Shown here in pieces: positions 37,375-49,066 of a stretch of DNA of 64,000 nucleotides (position 1 is the stretch's first letter; every line of letters starts with the position of its first letter). The position numbers and the translations under genes were made by a program. Source of the stretch: Bicyclus anynana (Eukaryota; Arthropoda; Insecta; Lepidoptera; Nymphalidae); NCBI RefSeq assembly GCF_947172395.1, contig NC_069095.1:14854271-14918270 (forward strand). The letters run 5' to 3'. The notes beneath the pieces are model-generated. The model did not search any database. It had not been told where the DNA came from and saw nothing but the letters and a program-made list of their open reading frames with translations.

Positions 37375-38612
37375 GTCATTAATTCTTAGGTCGACTCGTT
37401 AATTGTTGTACAGTCAGACGAGTGGGCTTACATTCATACATCAATGCTTAATTGCTTACACTAGTCCGACATGACGCATTAATATAAAGGTTGTTATTTT
37501 GTTTTACTACGGAACCCTGACGAATCATCTATCACGGATTTGACAGTGATTGTGCAGTGCAGAGTTGAGATTATGATCTGCCTTCAATGTGGTAACGCGC
37601 GTTGTCGACAGATGCTCTTGTAACTTCCTCTTTTCTTTTTTGATTCTGACCACGAGACGTGTGATTGCGTTGTTGTTTGACGAATAGCCTTGACCAGTAA
37701 CTTAAAGAGTACCAACATTGTAACCGCTAAGAGTAAGCATGATTTACAAAAAAAAACTAAACATAATTTATATTGCAATATATTTCCAACTAACCGAGAA
37801 GTTTTCGTATTAAAGAAATTAAAATATCGTTTAATTTCTTACATCAGATCGAGCTGTACGCAGCAATAAAACTAAAATAAGCGAAATAAGAACATAAACT
37901 TACCAAATAAAGGTTTCAGCACAATACTAGCGCTGATTTTCATTGGAAGCTGAAATCTCGGACGTGAGTTTATTAACTTGGACGGGTACAAGATTTTTAA
38001 AAAACATTGGTTTTTTTTAAAAACCTATGTATAGGTTGGTATAAAATGAGAATTGCTAGTCAATTGAATAGTATAGACAGTTATACGAAAAAATATTTCG
38101 AAAGTGCGAGTCAGTAACGTAATCCTTTATGTCGAGTTTTGTGTTGCTTTAAATCGGAAACCAACCGCGAAGGAATTGAAAAGATATATTTATTATTTCC
38201 GTAAATTCATTTGCTGCTCATAAAGCTTTGAAATTAATATTGCTCATGCTCAGTCATCTGTGACGAAACAAAAAGAATATTCTTTATATATTTATGTATT
38301 AAGTAGTTCGTAATGCACGTTTTATACGCTTGGTACGGCCCCATCAAGCATGAAGTCTGCATTATAATAAATATGATAACCTAAAAACCTATTTAAAATA
38401 TTTAATTCCACGTCAAAATAGATTAAATTTATTAAGGGAAGTTAATTATTGAAAATTATCTGAATATGATATTGTTATGGATGAAATATGTTGAAATTTT
38501 AAATTTTTAAAAGTGAGAACACGTTAAGACGTCAGTTGGTGTAAGCGAGTTGACATAATATACGAAATTGGCGATTGTATGTAACAAATGTCATCCGGTG
38601 CTTATGCACCTA

Positions 38613-38872
38613 GCCTCCATGGCGCAGTGGTATGCGCGTTGGATTTACAAGACGCTGGTCCTGGGTTCAATCCCCAGATGGGCCGATTGAGGTTTTCTTC
38701 CGGCCGGCCGGCTTCGGCCGTGGCTAGTTACCACCCTACCGACAAAGACGTACCGCCAAGCGATTTAGCGTTCCGGTACGATGTCGTGTAGAAACCGAAA
38801 GGAGTGTGGTTTCATCCCACTCCTAATAAGTTAGCCCGCTTCCATCTAAGATTGCATCATCAAAAAAAACCT
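38613..38872 (+). mobile_element. SINE family B, plus-strand copy with intact tRNA-like head
   Basis: Head: CCTCCATGGCGCAGTGGTAT (A-box) and GGGTTCAATCCCCAG (B-box). Then GGCCGATTGAGGTTTTCTTC and the body, ending at an A8 run at 38865. It is not a true tRNA gene because the body continues past the head. Confidence 0.85.
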
Positions 38873-39555
38873 ACACATGAGAACCTCATGGTTATCATAC
38901 GTTTTGTCAATTGATTTGATGTTTATTTTAATAGGTTGTTAATAAAGACCAAATTAGTGAATAGGTCAGCAGGTTATTAGGTACCATACAGTGATAGTAA
39001 AGAGTGAAGCATCAATTTATCAACTTAACCACTTGAACGACTGGAAGTGCGTGATGACAGAAAATTTAATTAAAATATTGCATTGCATTCGTAGATAGGA
39101 ATACATAAATGAATAAATGCATCATAAACACATTTATGCATACAAAATTCAAAAGTAATCTTTGTTTCCTGTATAGTATAAAAACCAAGTTTCCTGTATG
39201 GTGGATGCTTTATTTTTTGTTGAGCGTACAATTTGAATTAGTAATATGTTTTGGAAATTATATCAAAATATAGCCTGTCTGAAAATGGAACAGGCTATCT
39301 AACAGTGCGAAAACGACCAAAATATCTTTTTCCTACAAAATTACGCATAAATCTAAGGCGTAGGTGTAAGCCCACGGATATAAAAGGCGTAGGCATAAGC
39401 ATTCTATATGTATTTTGGCTAAGCCTCATGTATCCGTATCTACACCGGCAACTATTCTCATATTCAAAACGATACATACCAATGATGCTTGGCCGCAGAA
39501 ATAAGCATGCTAGTAGTATTTCTCCGACCAACTCTATCTCAAAAAGTTCTACTAT

Positions 39556-39871
39556 TCATCATCATCATCATTATCAACCCATATTCGGCTCGCTGCTGAG
39601 TACGAGTCTCCTCTTAGAATGAGGGGGTTAGGCTAATAGTCCATCACGCTGGCCCAATGCGGGTTGGTAGACTTCACACACCCAGAGAATTAAGAAAATT
39701 CTCAGGTAAGACGGTTTCCTCACGATGTTTTTTTTTCACCGTTTAAGACTCGTGATATTTAGTTTCTTAAAATGCACATAACTGAAAAGGAGTTGCATGC
39801 CCCGATCCAGATTCGAACCTACACTCTCTGAAATCGGAGGCAGAGGTCATATCCACTGAGCTATCATGGGT
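39556..39871 (-). mobile_element. SINE family A, copy 7 (full length)
   Basis: ATC-repeat tail at 39557, body from ATATTCGGCTCGCTGCTGAG, and head ending GAGCTATCATGGGTC. Confidence 0.82.
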
Positions 39872-40140
39872 CAAAAAAAGGACGAAAGGTTCTACTATTA
39901 CTGACTTGTAATTCAATTACTATTGGTAATTAATCTTGTATGAAGTTATGCTTCCAAGAAAATAAATGTGTCACAAAGCAGTTTTAAGTTTAAACCACAA
40001 AAACAACATACGCTAATGACTTTTCATCTAAACCCCAAAATGAGTCAGGATGAATCAACATCACCTACTTGATGTGCTTTTTCTAGAAATAAATCATGAC
40101 ATTATTCATAGTAGGTTATAAAGAATTCAAAGATGGGTTT

Positions 40141-40265
40141 GAATGAATGAATGAAATGAATGAAATATACTTTATTGTACACCAAAAATAATAATAACAG
40201 GCAAGAAATTAACTTAAAAACTAATGTACAATTGGCGGCCTTATCGCTAATGAGCGATCTCTTCC
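40141..40265 (-). mobile_element. LINE 3' UTR fragment
   Basis: The minus strand reads GGTTGTCTGGAAGAGATCGC, then a short AT-rich stretch and TGTACAATAAAGTATATT ending in ATTC repeats. I recall this 3' end as very common in lepidopteran transcripts and LINE copies. No ORF remains. Confidence 0.55.
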
Positions 40266-40378
40266 AGACAACCAATCGAAAAAAGAGAAAATAAATACAA
40301 GGAATAATGCATAATGACGGGTGTACACATAAAAAGAGAAGTAGAAGATATATTACACTTAGATAATCTATACTAATC

Positions 40379-41134
40379 TATACTAATATTATAAAGAGGT
40401 AAAGTTTGTAAGTTTGTAAGTTTGTCACATTTTTTAAATGGGGTAATCTTCGGAACTACTGGTCCGATTTTAAAAATTCTTTCACCAGTAGAATGCTACA
40501 TTATCGGGGAGTGCTATAGGCTATATTTTATATTGGTATCATATATATTAGCCGAGTTATCACAGTTTTTGTCATACAGGTCGGACTGAAAATCCTCTTA
40601 AACAGACTTATTCGCATGCGCTGCCTTAACTATTGTGTATAATGGAAATTAATGTATAGAGACTTTATGTATCTTTAAAAGTTCTACAAAAAAGTCCGCG
40701 ACACCATATATCTATCTTCTATATATTAGCAGATATAGTACCTTTTGTGTTTTAAAAATTATTAATTTTATATACTTAGGTTTACGTCATTATTTATACA
40801 ACTAAACTTTAATCCTTATTAAAATAAATTATTTAATAATCACAAGGATATTATGAAGATAAGATTTGCCCTTTACAGTATGTTAATTACTTAAATAGTT
40901 TAGGAGATAATACAAAATTTCTAAAAGACGCAGAAATTCCGCTATATGACGCCCCGCGCTTACATTTACGTAGTTCCCGTTCCCGTGTGAATATGGGGAT
41001 CAAACATAGCCTATGACACTCGCAAATAACGTAGCTTTCTATTGGTAAAACAATTTTCCAAATCGGTCCAGTAGATCCAGAGGTTACCTCCTACAACCAC
41101 ACGAACTTTACCTCTTTATATTATTAGCATAGAA
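40379..41134. mobile_element. Foldback/MITE-like element with long inverted ends
   Basis: The left end TATTATAAAGAGGTAAAGTT matches the reverse complement of the right end, and the similarity continues for about 150 bp inward on both sides (ACTACTGGTCCGATTT against CTACTGGACCGATTTG). The interior (40620..40920) is AT-rich and codes for nothing recognised. Two family C-like copies in inverted orientation would give the same picture. Confidence 0.58.
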
Positions 41135-41189
41135 GTCTCTATTTCTCTTGGTCATACCACCACTCTCGAAGGACTGGACCGATTTTGCT

Positions 41190-41557
41190 ATGTACCGTAC
41201 CGTAGGGGTAGTATAGAGGTAGGGTAGGTTTAGGGCCGGGTTTAGGGTAGTGGTAGGACAGGGGTAGAGGTAGGGTAGTGGTAGGGTAGAGGTACGGGTA
41301 GGATAGGGAATAGGGTAGGGGTAGGATAGGCGTGAGATAGGGGTACGGGTGGGATAGGGGTAGGAAAGGGATAGGGTACGGGGAGGGTAGGGGTAGGATG
41401 GAGGTAGGGGTAGGATGGGGGTAGGGTGTAGGTAAGGTAGGGGTAGGGTAGGAGTAGGTTTGGGGTAGGGTAGGGGTAGGGTAGGGTAGGGGTAGGGTAG
41501 ATGTAGGGGTTGGGTAGGGTTGGGGTAGTGGTAGGGTAGGGGTAGTAGTAAAGTTGA
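41190..41557. repeat. Degenerate GGGTA/GGGGTA array at an assembly gap
   Basis: Over 360 bp of GGTAGGGTAGGGGTAGGAT-type units with strong G-strand asymmetry, running to the edge of the N gap. Open frames read on the opposite strand (Tyr-Pro-Thr repeats) are artefacts. Runs of G suggest G-quadruplex potential. Confidence 0.9.
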
Positions 41558-41757
41558 NNNNNNNNNNNNNNNNNNNNNNNNNNNNNNNNNNNNNNNNNNN
41601 NNNNNNNNNNNNNNNNNNNNNNNNNNNNNNNNNNNNNNNNNNNNNNNNNNNNNNNNNNNNNNNNNNNNNNNNNNNNNNNNNNNNNNNNNNNNNNNNNNNN
41701 NNNNNNNNNNNNNNNNNNNNNNNNNNNNNNNNNNNNNNNNNNNNNNNNNNNNNNNNN
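41558..41757. other. Assembly gap, 200 N
   Basis: Exactly 200 N bases; the round number suggests a placeholder of unknown true length. It follows the G-rich array, which probably blocked assembly. Confidence 0.98.
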
Positions 41758-42002
41758 GAAATTTAACAAATACAAACCTCGATGTGTTTTATCAGTTATT
41801 AGTATTTGGTGATCGTTTTAATACTATAACGTTTAGACATAGAACTCAAGGACATACGATTCCTTTTGTGTAACTTGGCTGATATTTGACAAGGGTTATA
41901 ACGTGCGTAAAAATGATATGACGACTGGGAGACTACCGTGATCATTATGATCATCATCATTACCTATCATAGTCATCAGTCATGGATGCCCACTGATGAA
42001 CA

Positions 42003-42098
42003 TCCATCGGCTCTTCGCATTATGAGCCCTGTCCATTGCCACTTCAACTTCGCGACTCGCTGAGCTATGTTGGTGACTTTGGTTCTTTTGCGGATCTC
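42003..42098 (-). pseudogene. RTE-type LINE fragment, minus strand
   Basis: The minus strand reads EIRKRTKVTNIAQRVAKLKW then QWTGLIMRRADG, the same block as at 17035. Decayed ATC repeats lie at 41940..41965. Only about 32 codons survive. Confidence 0.72.
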
Positions 42099-42712
42099 TT
42101 AGTCCTAACCAATATCTAGAGTTTGGTGTATCTGTCAAATTACACGTTAAATTGTAATCAGTATTTCAGTTCACAATATATCGACAGATTACAATATAAC
42201 AAATGAGATTATAAACTAACGTATTTCACAATTAACGGTAACATATCAATCCGTCGCCCGTTTAAAATATATATAACAATAATGATTAAAGAAGTTAGAC
42301 TGACAGTATTAATATGATTTATTCAAATTTTACATACACAATAAAGATAAAGTTTTATAACGCGTATAATTTAAACATTTAGTGTCAATCGGAATTGATA
42401 TTATTGTTATAATATCTCAAGACATTCGTGTCCTCTATAACTACTTAATAAAGCGTGACATTGGCTAAATAATAGCTGTTTATACGTTTATTTGTATGTT
42501 CAAATTATACTCAATTCATAAGGTATCTTTTATTCTTGCATCTGGTAACAATAACGTAAGTAAACCCAATTTAATATAATAAACGATTCAAAATAATCTT
42601 TTACTGATTTTATTGAAATATTTTTGATTGTGAGTTTATCTTTATAAAAGATTAATATTATTTATGAGTGAACCGTTAGAACTTAATCTAAATGTATTTT
42701 TGGAAAGGCTTA

Positions 42713-42950
42713 TCGCACTGATATTATAAAGGCGAAAGTTTGTTGTCTGTGTTTAAGTGTGTAAGTATGTTTATTTCTCTTTTACGCTGTGGCTACTGAT
42801 GCGGTTTGGCTGAAATTTGGAATGGAAATAGATTTTAAACTGGATTAACACATAGGCTACTATTTATCCCGGACAAACCCATGGTTCCCGCGGGATTTCT
42901 AAAAAATCTGAATTCCACGCGGACGAAGTCGCGGGTAACCGTTAACTATC
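42713..42950. mobile_element. Helitron-like family D copy, well preserved
   Basis: TGATATTATAAAGGCGAAAG to CGCGGACGAAGTCGCGGG, matching the copy at 2110 over most of its length. A fragment of the same family lies at 51853..51913 on the other strand. Confidence 0.65.
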
Positions 42951-43609
42951 AAATAATAAAGAATTTAAATTGGTAACCCCAAAAATTACCTTTTTGTGTT
43001 TTTCACATTATTTTTCATTACATAAAAAGACCATGGCTTCGCTCATGTGCGTTAGTTTTTCTTACTAGTGCAGAACAACCAAACTCTTGTGACAATAGAA
43101 TGCATAAATTCCTAACGATTAGTTACTACCAGGTTGTTTAAGTACGAAAGCGAAACAATCAAACAACCTCCTTTGTATTTATGACAGTAATTTGACATGA
43201 TTATGAAATTAGAAGCAATGGCGCTTAAACTCGTACTGGTAAAAATATTCCACAAGGTCACACCTAACTACACAAATAAAACCTTATTTAAAGCAATTAG
43301 CATAGCTTATCTGAAAAGGTTAAGCTATTAAAATGAAGCGAGCCCATTGATTGGGTACAGCTCGAGGCTGCTGCGATGTGCACGGCCACACCAACTTCAT
43401 TTTATGTATTAAGTTTGTCAGATAATACTCTTGTTATAAGATATGATGAATCATGTCCCCAGTTACCAGTCCCTTAGCTTCGCGGTATCCCTTTGAAATA
43501 TCGTTAAAGATTTTTTCAAGATATTTTGATTTCCTGCAAACAGATATCACGAAGTTATAGGTCTGATGACTGCAGACATGATTTCTCACGATATTCCGTA
43601 TATTAAATA

Positions 43610-43808
43610 ACTAACTGACGCGGCGCGGTTTCACCCGCGTAGTTCCCGTACCTGTGGGAATACGAATTTATTATATAGTCTTTCTCGATAAATGGGCTAT
43701 CTAACACTGACAGAATTTTTCAAATCGGACCAGTAGTTCCTGAGATTAGCGCGTTCAAGCAAACAAGGAAACAAACAAACTCTTCAGCTGTATAATATTA
43801 GTATAGAT
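43610..43808. mobile_element. Helitron-like family C copy
   Basis: CTAACTGACGCGGCGCGGTT to TAATATTAGTATAGAT; the least diverged complete copy. Confidence 0.65.
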
Positions 43809-44483
43809 AAAAAAATACAATTTATACACTTGACGAATAGTGAAGCTTACACATCTAAATGAGGACAACGACAGCTCTGTCCAGAGTCAAGCGACAAAGA
43901 AGAACTTGACACCTGCTACCTTCCAAAGCCACCATGATTCAAAGTCCATTATTGATTACAATACGTGCGCGAGCTAATAAACTTTCAGTCTCCATAATTT
44001 GAGGTAGATCTGACTATCATAGGCTGTCATTGTTAATGACGCATCACTCAAAGCGTGGTGAAATGGCACTCAAGCGCGAAATACATTGAATAAACATAGT
44101 AACAAGCCGATGTGTTACCACTTAACAGTTAAGTTTTGCACTTGCAAGTTTTTACTTGAGCTCGTTAAAATATCATCGACGTAGGTAATTCAGATGCGTC
44201 ACATAGCTGACATGTTTGTACTGCGAGTATCTACATCTACGTGGTACATACTTGTTCGTTTCATACATATGTATAAGGAATAAAAGTAGGTATTTTTTCT
44301 AATAACCTTCTGGTTTAATTTGGAGATAATTTGTTGGTGAACAATGCCTAACAAAAGTCTTAAAGTAATTTGAGACACTTTTTTTTATTACTTTAAAGAA
44401 AGAAAAGCTCTCTAAAGGCTGACCGAGACATAACTCGTACCTCGTGATCCGAAACGACATAGGCTAATTATTACTTGAGTAAC

Positions 44484-44585
44484 GGTCTCCGTGGCGCAGT
44501 GGTATGCGCAGTGGTTGGATCTCCAGCTGGGGGCCGATTGAGGTTTTCTTAATTGGTCCCGGTCTGGATGGTTTGGTGGTGGGAG
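44484..44585 (+). mobile_element. SINE family B, left part, split by the gypsy element
   Basis: Head CTCCGTGGCGCAGTGGTATG and the GGGGCCGATTGAGGTTTTCT block, ending GGTGGTGGGAG at the insertion point. The remainder is at 49209..49398. Confidence 0.85.
44581..44585. repeat. Target-site duplication, left copy (GGGAG)
   Basis: GGGAG immediately left of the left LTR matches GGGAG at 49209..49213 immediately right of the other LTR. Five-base duplications are usual for Ty3/gypsy integrases. Removing the element and one copy gives a continuous SINE. Confidence 0.88.
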
Positions 44586-44727
44586 TGTTGTGTACTTCAA
44601 CATAAATGAAACAACCGTTCCGTTAGCTACCCGTTTAATGACTGAAGATAGATGCGATGCAGCGCAGGCGCATTATAATACAGCGGTGTGAATGTAGTTT
44701 TAATATGAGTACGTATTATACACATCA
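44586..44727 (-). repeat. 3' LTR of the gypsy element
   Basis: The second copy of the 142-bp LTR, with no difference from the 5' copy seen by eye. Because LTRs are identical at insertion, this implies a recent insertion or recent gene conversion. Confidence 0.93.
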
Positions 44728-44736
44728 TTCCTCCAC
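44728..44736 (-). promoter_or_regulatory. Polypurine tract of the gypsy element
   Basis: The minus strand reads GTGGAGGAA directly before the 3' LTR. Its position and purine content fit the plus-strand primer site. It is short but in the required place. Confidence 0.7.
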
Positions 44737-44783
44737 ACTTAGTTGTTGGAACCTGGTGACAACAAAAATACGATTACTAGAAA

Positions 44784-47609
44784 CTAAAAATATTTCTTAT
44801 AATCTATTCGCTTTCTGGGGCGTTTTGGACGAGGGTGTGTGGGAGACGGTACCGGCGCACTCGCTTCGAGCTCACAGTGAGGAGGCTCCTCCCGCGCTTG
44901 GGGCGACGTCACCGATGTCACCGGCGGTACCGGTGACCCCAGGCTCGCAGTGTCAGGGCGTCCTCTCTCACACTCTCCGTCCTCACAATCACGCCACTCC
45001 TCTTTTTCTCCTTCGTCTGTCACCCGTTCGGCATCAGGTACCATTGATACTTGAGCTTCATTCATCTTCTCTTCCACCATGTCGACGGCATCTGTAACTT
45101 CAGGCTGAGTGCACTGATCTACTATAGGTTCGGCGCTAGGCTGGCAGGCCGGGGCCGATGGTGAAGTGGAAGACGGATGAGACTCGCTGTCGGCAATTTT
45201 ATTGCCAGTATAATGTATAATCTGATCGACATGCCTAATACAACAATTTTCAAGGTCATGAATAAAAATTTTATACATTTTATTTCCTATCTTCTCTTTT
45301 ATAGTACCCAACTGCCAAGCTTCCTTCCGTGCACTGTACCACCTGACCCACACGACATCTCCGACGGTAAAACACCTTTTTCCGGGTACTGCGTGTACAT
45401 CAACCTCAGAATTACTTAACGGTAAAATTAAATCTAAGCGAGATCTAAGATTTCTGCCGAACATTAGCCGAGCTGGTGTTTCGCCGGTGGTGCAGTGTAC
45501 GGTGTTCCTATAATTAAACAAATATCCTAATAACAACTCATGAGCCTGGTGAACTGTCGGGCTATCTTTTATAATACATTTTAACATTTTCTTACAAGTT
45601 CTGACCGAATTTTCGGCTTGACCATTGCTTGGCGGATGATATATGGGAGTCGTCATGTATTTTATTCCGTTGCATAAACAGAAATTTTTAAAATCACTCG
45701 AATTTATTTTAACGTCGTTATCGCTAATCAAAACCTTTGGAAGCCCGAATGTTGAAAATATGTTTTTTAGTTTTACTATTAATGATTTAGTCGACGTTCC
45801 ATTGTGCATATACAGACACTCGACCCATTTACTGAACGAATCGACCACTACTAGATACACCCTTTGGCCTACAGTCATGTAGTCTATATGCACGCGCTGC
45901 CAGGGAGCCGTGGCGGCAGGCCACGGCGCGGGCGGGTCGCGCGGGGGCGCGGCGCGGAGCTGCGCGCACGTCGCACACGAGCCCACCCAGCGTTCGATGT
46001 GTGCGTCTATCTGCGGCCACCACATGCGCGCCCGTGCGTTACTCTTGCTCTTAACGATGCCCAAGTGTGTGTCGTGTAATTCTATCAACATCTTTTCCCT
46101 GAGCGAGGAAGGTATTACTATTCTATGACCTCTAAAAAGACAACCATTTTCGAACTGTAAATCAGACTTACACTGAAAATAAGGTAAAATTGAACTACAG
46201 GTCACTTTTCGAGGCCATCCTCGTTTTAAATATTTAATAACAGTCTGCAACGTCGTATCGCGTTCCATCATCTGTTTAATGTCACGAGCATTAACAGCCG
46301 CGGATGTTTCGTCTAAAAAACGGAGCGCGTAGGGAGTATCTACTTCATCATGATCTGTAACACAACTATCAAGTAAGGGGGCGCGTGAAAAATAGTCGGC
46401 CGCCGCGTTATTATTGCTTGACACATATTGCACGGTGTAATTATATGCTGATAAAATAATAGCATACCTTTGTAACCGCAGCGCCGTCGTGACCGGTATA
46501 CCCGTTTTGCTGTTAAAAATCGATACTAATGGCCTATGATCGGTTTTCAGTACAAAAGGTTTTTTACAGCCGTATAAATACTGATGGAAACGTTTTACAC
46601 CAAAAATTATAGCAGTAGCCTCTTTTTGTATTTGGCTATAATTTTTCTCGCTGGCTGAGAGAGAACGCGAGGCATACGCCAACGGGCGCTCAGCGCCATC
46701 GGCGGCCCTTTGTGAAAGTATAGCACCCAAGCCGTCGGGCCCGGCATCGCAAGCTAAAATAAGTTGTGCCGTGGGCTCAAAGTGCGCGAGGACACGCTCC
46801 GACGACAAACAGCGGCGTACAGCCGCCACGCTAGCGCGTTGATGCTCGCCCCACTGCCACGCTGTACCGCTGCGTAACAAATCATGCAATGGTCGCAGCA
46901 AAGCTGACGCATTAGGTATAAAATGCCTATAATAATTTACAAAACCTAAAAACCTTTTCACTTCAGTAACGTTTGTCGGCTCTGGCGCGTTAAGTATAGC
47001 TTGGACCTTTTCCGGACAAGTCTTTAACCCATTTTTACTTATGACGTATCCTAAGTACTTAACACTTTCTTTGAAAAATTCGCATTTATTCCTCTCTAAA
47101 CGCAACCCCGCGTCACAAAGTTTACTAAGAACTTCGTCGAGTCTTTTTAAATGACTTAACCTATCGGGTCCCGTTATACATATATCGTCGAGCCACACAC
47201 TTACTCCGTCTATACCACATAGTAGGGTTTCCATAGACTTTTGAAAAATCGCAGGAGCGTTAGCTAGGCCATAGAGAAGGCGTGTGTACTTAAAGAGCCC
47301 TTTGTGAGTATTTATTGCGGTGAGGTCCTGACAAGATTCATCCAAAATAAACTGATTGTAGGCGTTTTTTAAATCAATCTTACTATAACGCTCACCTCCT
47401 CCAATCTTTGCAAATACTTCCTCAATCCGAGGCAGTGGATATTTTTCTATTAAGAGGTCCTTGTTCAATGTTACAGAAAAATCACCTGCAATCTTAACTT
47501 GACCGTTAGCCTTCAGTACAGGCACTATCGGAGTAGCATATTGAGAATAATTAATAGGAACTAAAATACCTACTCTTACTAATCTATCGAGTTCTTGTTC
47601 TACTTTATC
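44784..47609 (-). pseudogene. pol: Polymerase (RT, RNase H, integrase) of the gypsy element, cut off from gag-pro by a frameshift
   Basis: The frame is open from 47609 to the stop at 44784 but has no plausible own start, since it begins inside the region leading into RT. In order: RT with DLKNAYNQF and the catalytic WLDD box (about 47195..47184); RNase H with CDAGPDGLGAIL and KTDHRPL; integrase with an HHCC zinc finger (LHDTHLG, then CATC) and a DDE core, Asp in HIDYM, Asp in ISDND, Glu in GQAENS; and a C-terminal domain (GDVVWVRWYS). All catalytic residues appear present. The frame is -1 relative to gag-pro, and no X-XXY-YYZ slippery heptamer is visible in the overlap, so a deletion (or sequencing error) is likelier than programmed frameshifting. 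Confidence 0.88.
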
Positions 47610-48979
47610 TTAAGGGCAAAAGGTACGGGCCGTGGCTTAAAAAATTTTGGAACAGAATTATCTTTTAGTTGCAACTTCACTTTAAATTTATTAAACGAAC
47701 CCAACTCATCACGCCAAAGGTCAGAGAACTTTTCTAACAGACGTTGTACATCTTTATCATCACATAAATAATTTAATTTGTTCATAGTAGTGATTGCTAA
47801 ATTAAATGCAGACATAAAATCCCTACCCAATAAGGGAGGACCTCCGTTTTTTATAACAAAGATTTTAATTCTTTTTTTTACATTATTAAAATTGGCATTA
47901 ATCGAAAAAAAACCTAAAGGTGTTATTTTATGTCCGCTATACATGCACATAGTTACATTACTTTTAGATAATTTAAAATTAGTGAACTTGTCTTTATACA
48001 ACATCTCTGAAATCACACTAACCCCTGACCCCGAGTCACGCTCCATAGTCATTTTTTTGTTACCTAAGGTTAGGTCGACTAGTATAGGTTTATCACTCAC
48101 GTACCTTAAATTAAAATTTTTACACTCCTTGCACGCCTCGTCAACCCCACAAGGCTCATCTTCCACACGGTAAACGCCCGCACTGACCCCGATATTATCG
48201 CGCACACAGACACTTTTAAGGTGACCCTTGACCCCGCACTTTTTGCATCTATAGCCCTTGTAACGGCACTTATCACTTTGATGATTCTTCAGACCACAGA
48301 CTTGACATCGCGGATCACGAAATCTCGTCGAATCACCGTTGTTGACAAAAGCACCGCGGCCCGACCGAAACGGGGTGGCGCGGCTAGCGCGACCTTGGAA
48401 TTCCGCGCGGAACACCGGCTCCTCCTTGACGTGCACTGCATCTATTTCAGGACGTACCACCTTCCCCTTTTTCGCACTTTCTGCCTGCTCCGCTAGCTCA
48501 ATAGCTCGAGTCAGCGTGAGCGTGGAAGGTCTTTGTTCAAAGAGCTTATCGCGTTCCGGGCCTGATCCCAAACCGAGGACAAAACGATCCACTAGGTTGG
48601 TTTCCAAGGCGGCGCCGAAGTCGCAATATGTCGCCAGACCTCGCAATCGCGCCGCCCAGTCTCCTAATGACTCGCCTGGGCTTCTACTCGCTCCGTAGAA
48701 ATTCGCCTTGTCAGCAAACGAGCACTGTCGTAGTTTAAAATGGCCGTCCAGTAATGCCACGACTTCTCCGTAACCTAGTGAGTCCAACTGCTGCGGGTAC
48801 GCTAAATTCGCTGCCAAACGGTAAGTTTCGTCGCTGATGTGAGTTAATAAAATCCCAATCTTTTTCACGTTATCGTCCACACTATTAATATTGAAAAATT
48901 GCGTCAACTTCCCTTTGAATATCTGCCACTCGCCATTCTTGTAGTCAAAATTTTGTAAATGACCCAAATAGGTCGACAT
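47600..48979 (-). CDS. gag-pro: Gag-protease polyprotein of the gypsy element (459 aa)
   Basis: The ATG at 48979 lies about 90 bp inside the 5' LTR. Residues about 1-175 are a gag-like helical region (YPQQLDSLGYGEV, then RLRGLATYCDFG). Two CCHC zinc knuckles follow at about 225-238 (CQVCGLKNHQSDKC) and 245-258 (CKKCGVKGHLKSVC). An aspartic protease follows, with Asp-Ser-Gly at about 315 (RDSGSGVSVIS) and a flap-end motif LLGRDFM near 383. The frame then enters the segment leading to reverse transcriptase and stops at TAG (47600..47602), because one base appears to be missing just upstream. It would form retrotransposon particles and process the polyprotein. Confidence 0.9.
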   Translation of the reverse strand: MSTYLGHLQNFDYKNGEWQIFKGKLTQFFNINSVDDNVKKIGILLTHISDETYRLAANLAYPQQLDSLGYGEVVALLDGHFKLRQCSFADKANFYGASRSPGESLGDWAARLRGLATYCDFGAALETNLVDRFVLGLGSGPERDKLFEQRPSTLTLTRAIELAEQAESAKKGKVVRPEIDAVHVKEEPVFRAEFQGRASRATPFRSGRGAFVNNGDSTRFRDPRCQVCGLKNHQSDKCRYKGYRCKKCGVKGHLKSVCVRDNIGVSAGVYRVEDEPCGVDEACKECKNFNLRYVSDKPILVDLTLGNKKMTMERDSGSGVSVISEMLYKDKFTNFKLSKSNVTMCMYSGHKITPLGFFSINANFNNVKKRIKIFVIKNGGPPLLGRDFMSAFNLAITTMNKLNYLCDDKDVQRLLEKFSDLWRDELGSFNKFKVKLQLKDNSVPKFFKPRPVPFALKIK

Positions 48980-49046
48980 TGGTAGATATTTAGTTTTAAA
49001 ACGAATCTAAAACGTAGCACTCGTAGGTATAAGTGGATAATTACTA

Positions 49047-49064
49047 ATCCCATCCTCGTCGCCA
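49047..49064 (-). promoter_or_regulatory. Primer-binding site of the gypsy element
   Basis: Two bases inside the 5' LTR the minus strand reads TGGCGACGAGGATGGGAT. The TGG start pairs with a tRNA 3' CCA end, the usual primer for minus-strand DNA synthesis. I think serine tRNA is the primer in this lineage but cannot confirm it here. Confidence 0.7.
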
Positions 49065-49066
49065 AA

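Noticed and set aside
38613..38690. tRNA gene (A-box and B-box present)
   Set aside because: The tRNA-like head continues into a repeated SINE body and the same unit recurs at 37044 and 44484; no clean tRNA fold ends there.
41190..41557. Interstitial telomere
   Set aside because: Insect telomeres are usually TTAGG; this array is degenerate GGGTA/GGGGTA and similar tracts occur inside a mobile element.
41242..41775. Tyr-Pro-Thr-rich protein on the minus strand and an ORF through the gap
   Set aside because: They arise from the GGGTA array and from translating N bases.
44657..48698. Plus-strand ORFs of 80-146 codons opposite the gypsy element
   Set aside because: They are antisense shadows of gag-pro and pol, without domains.
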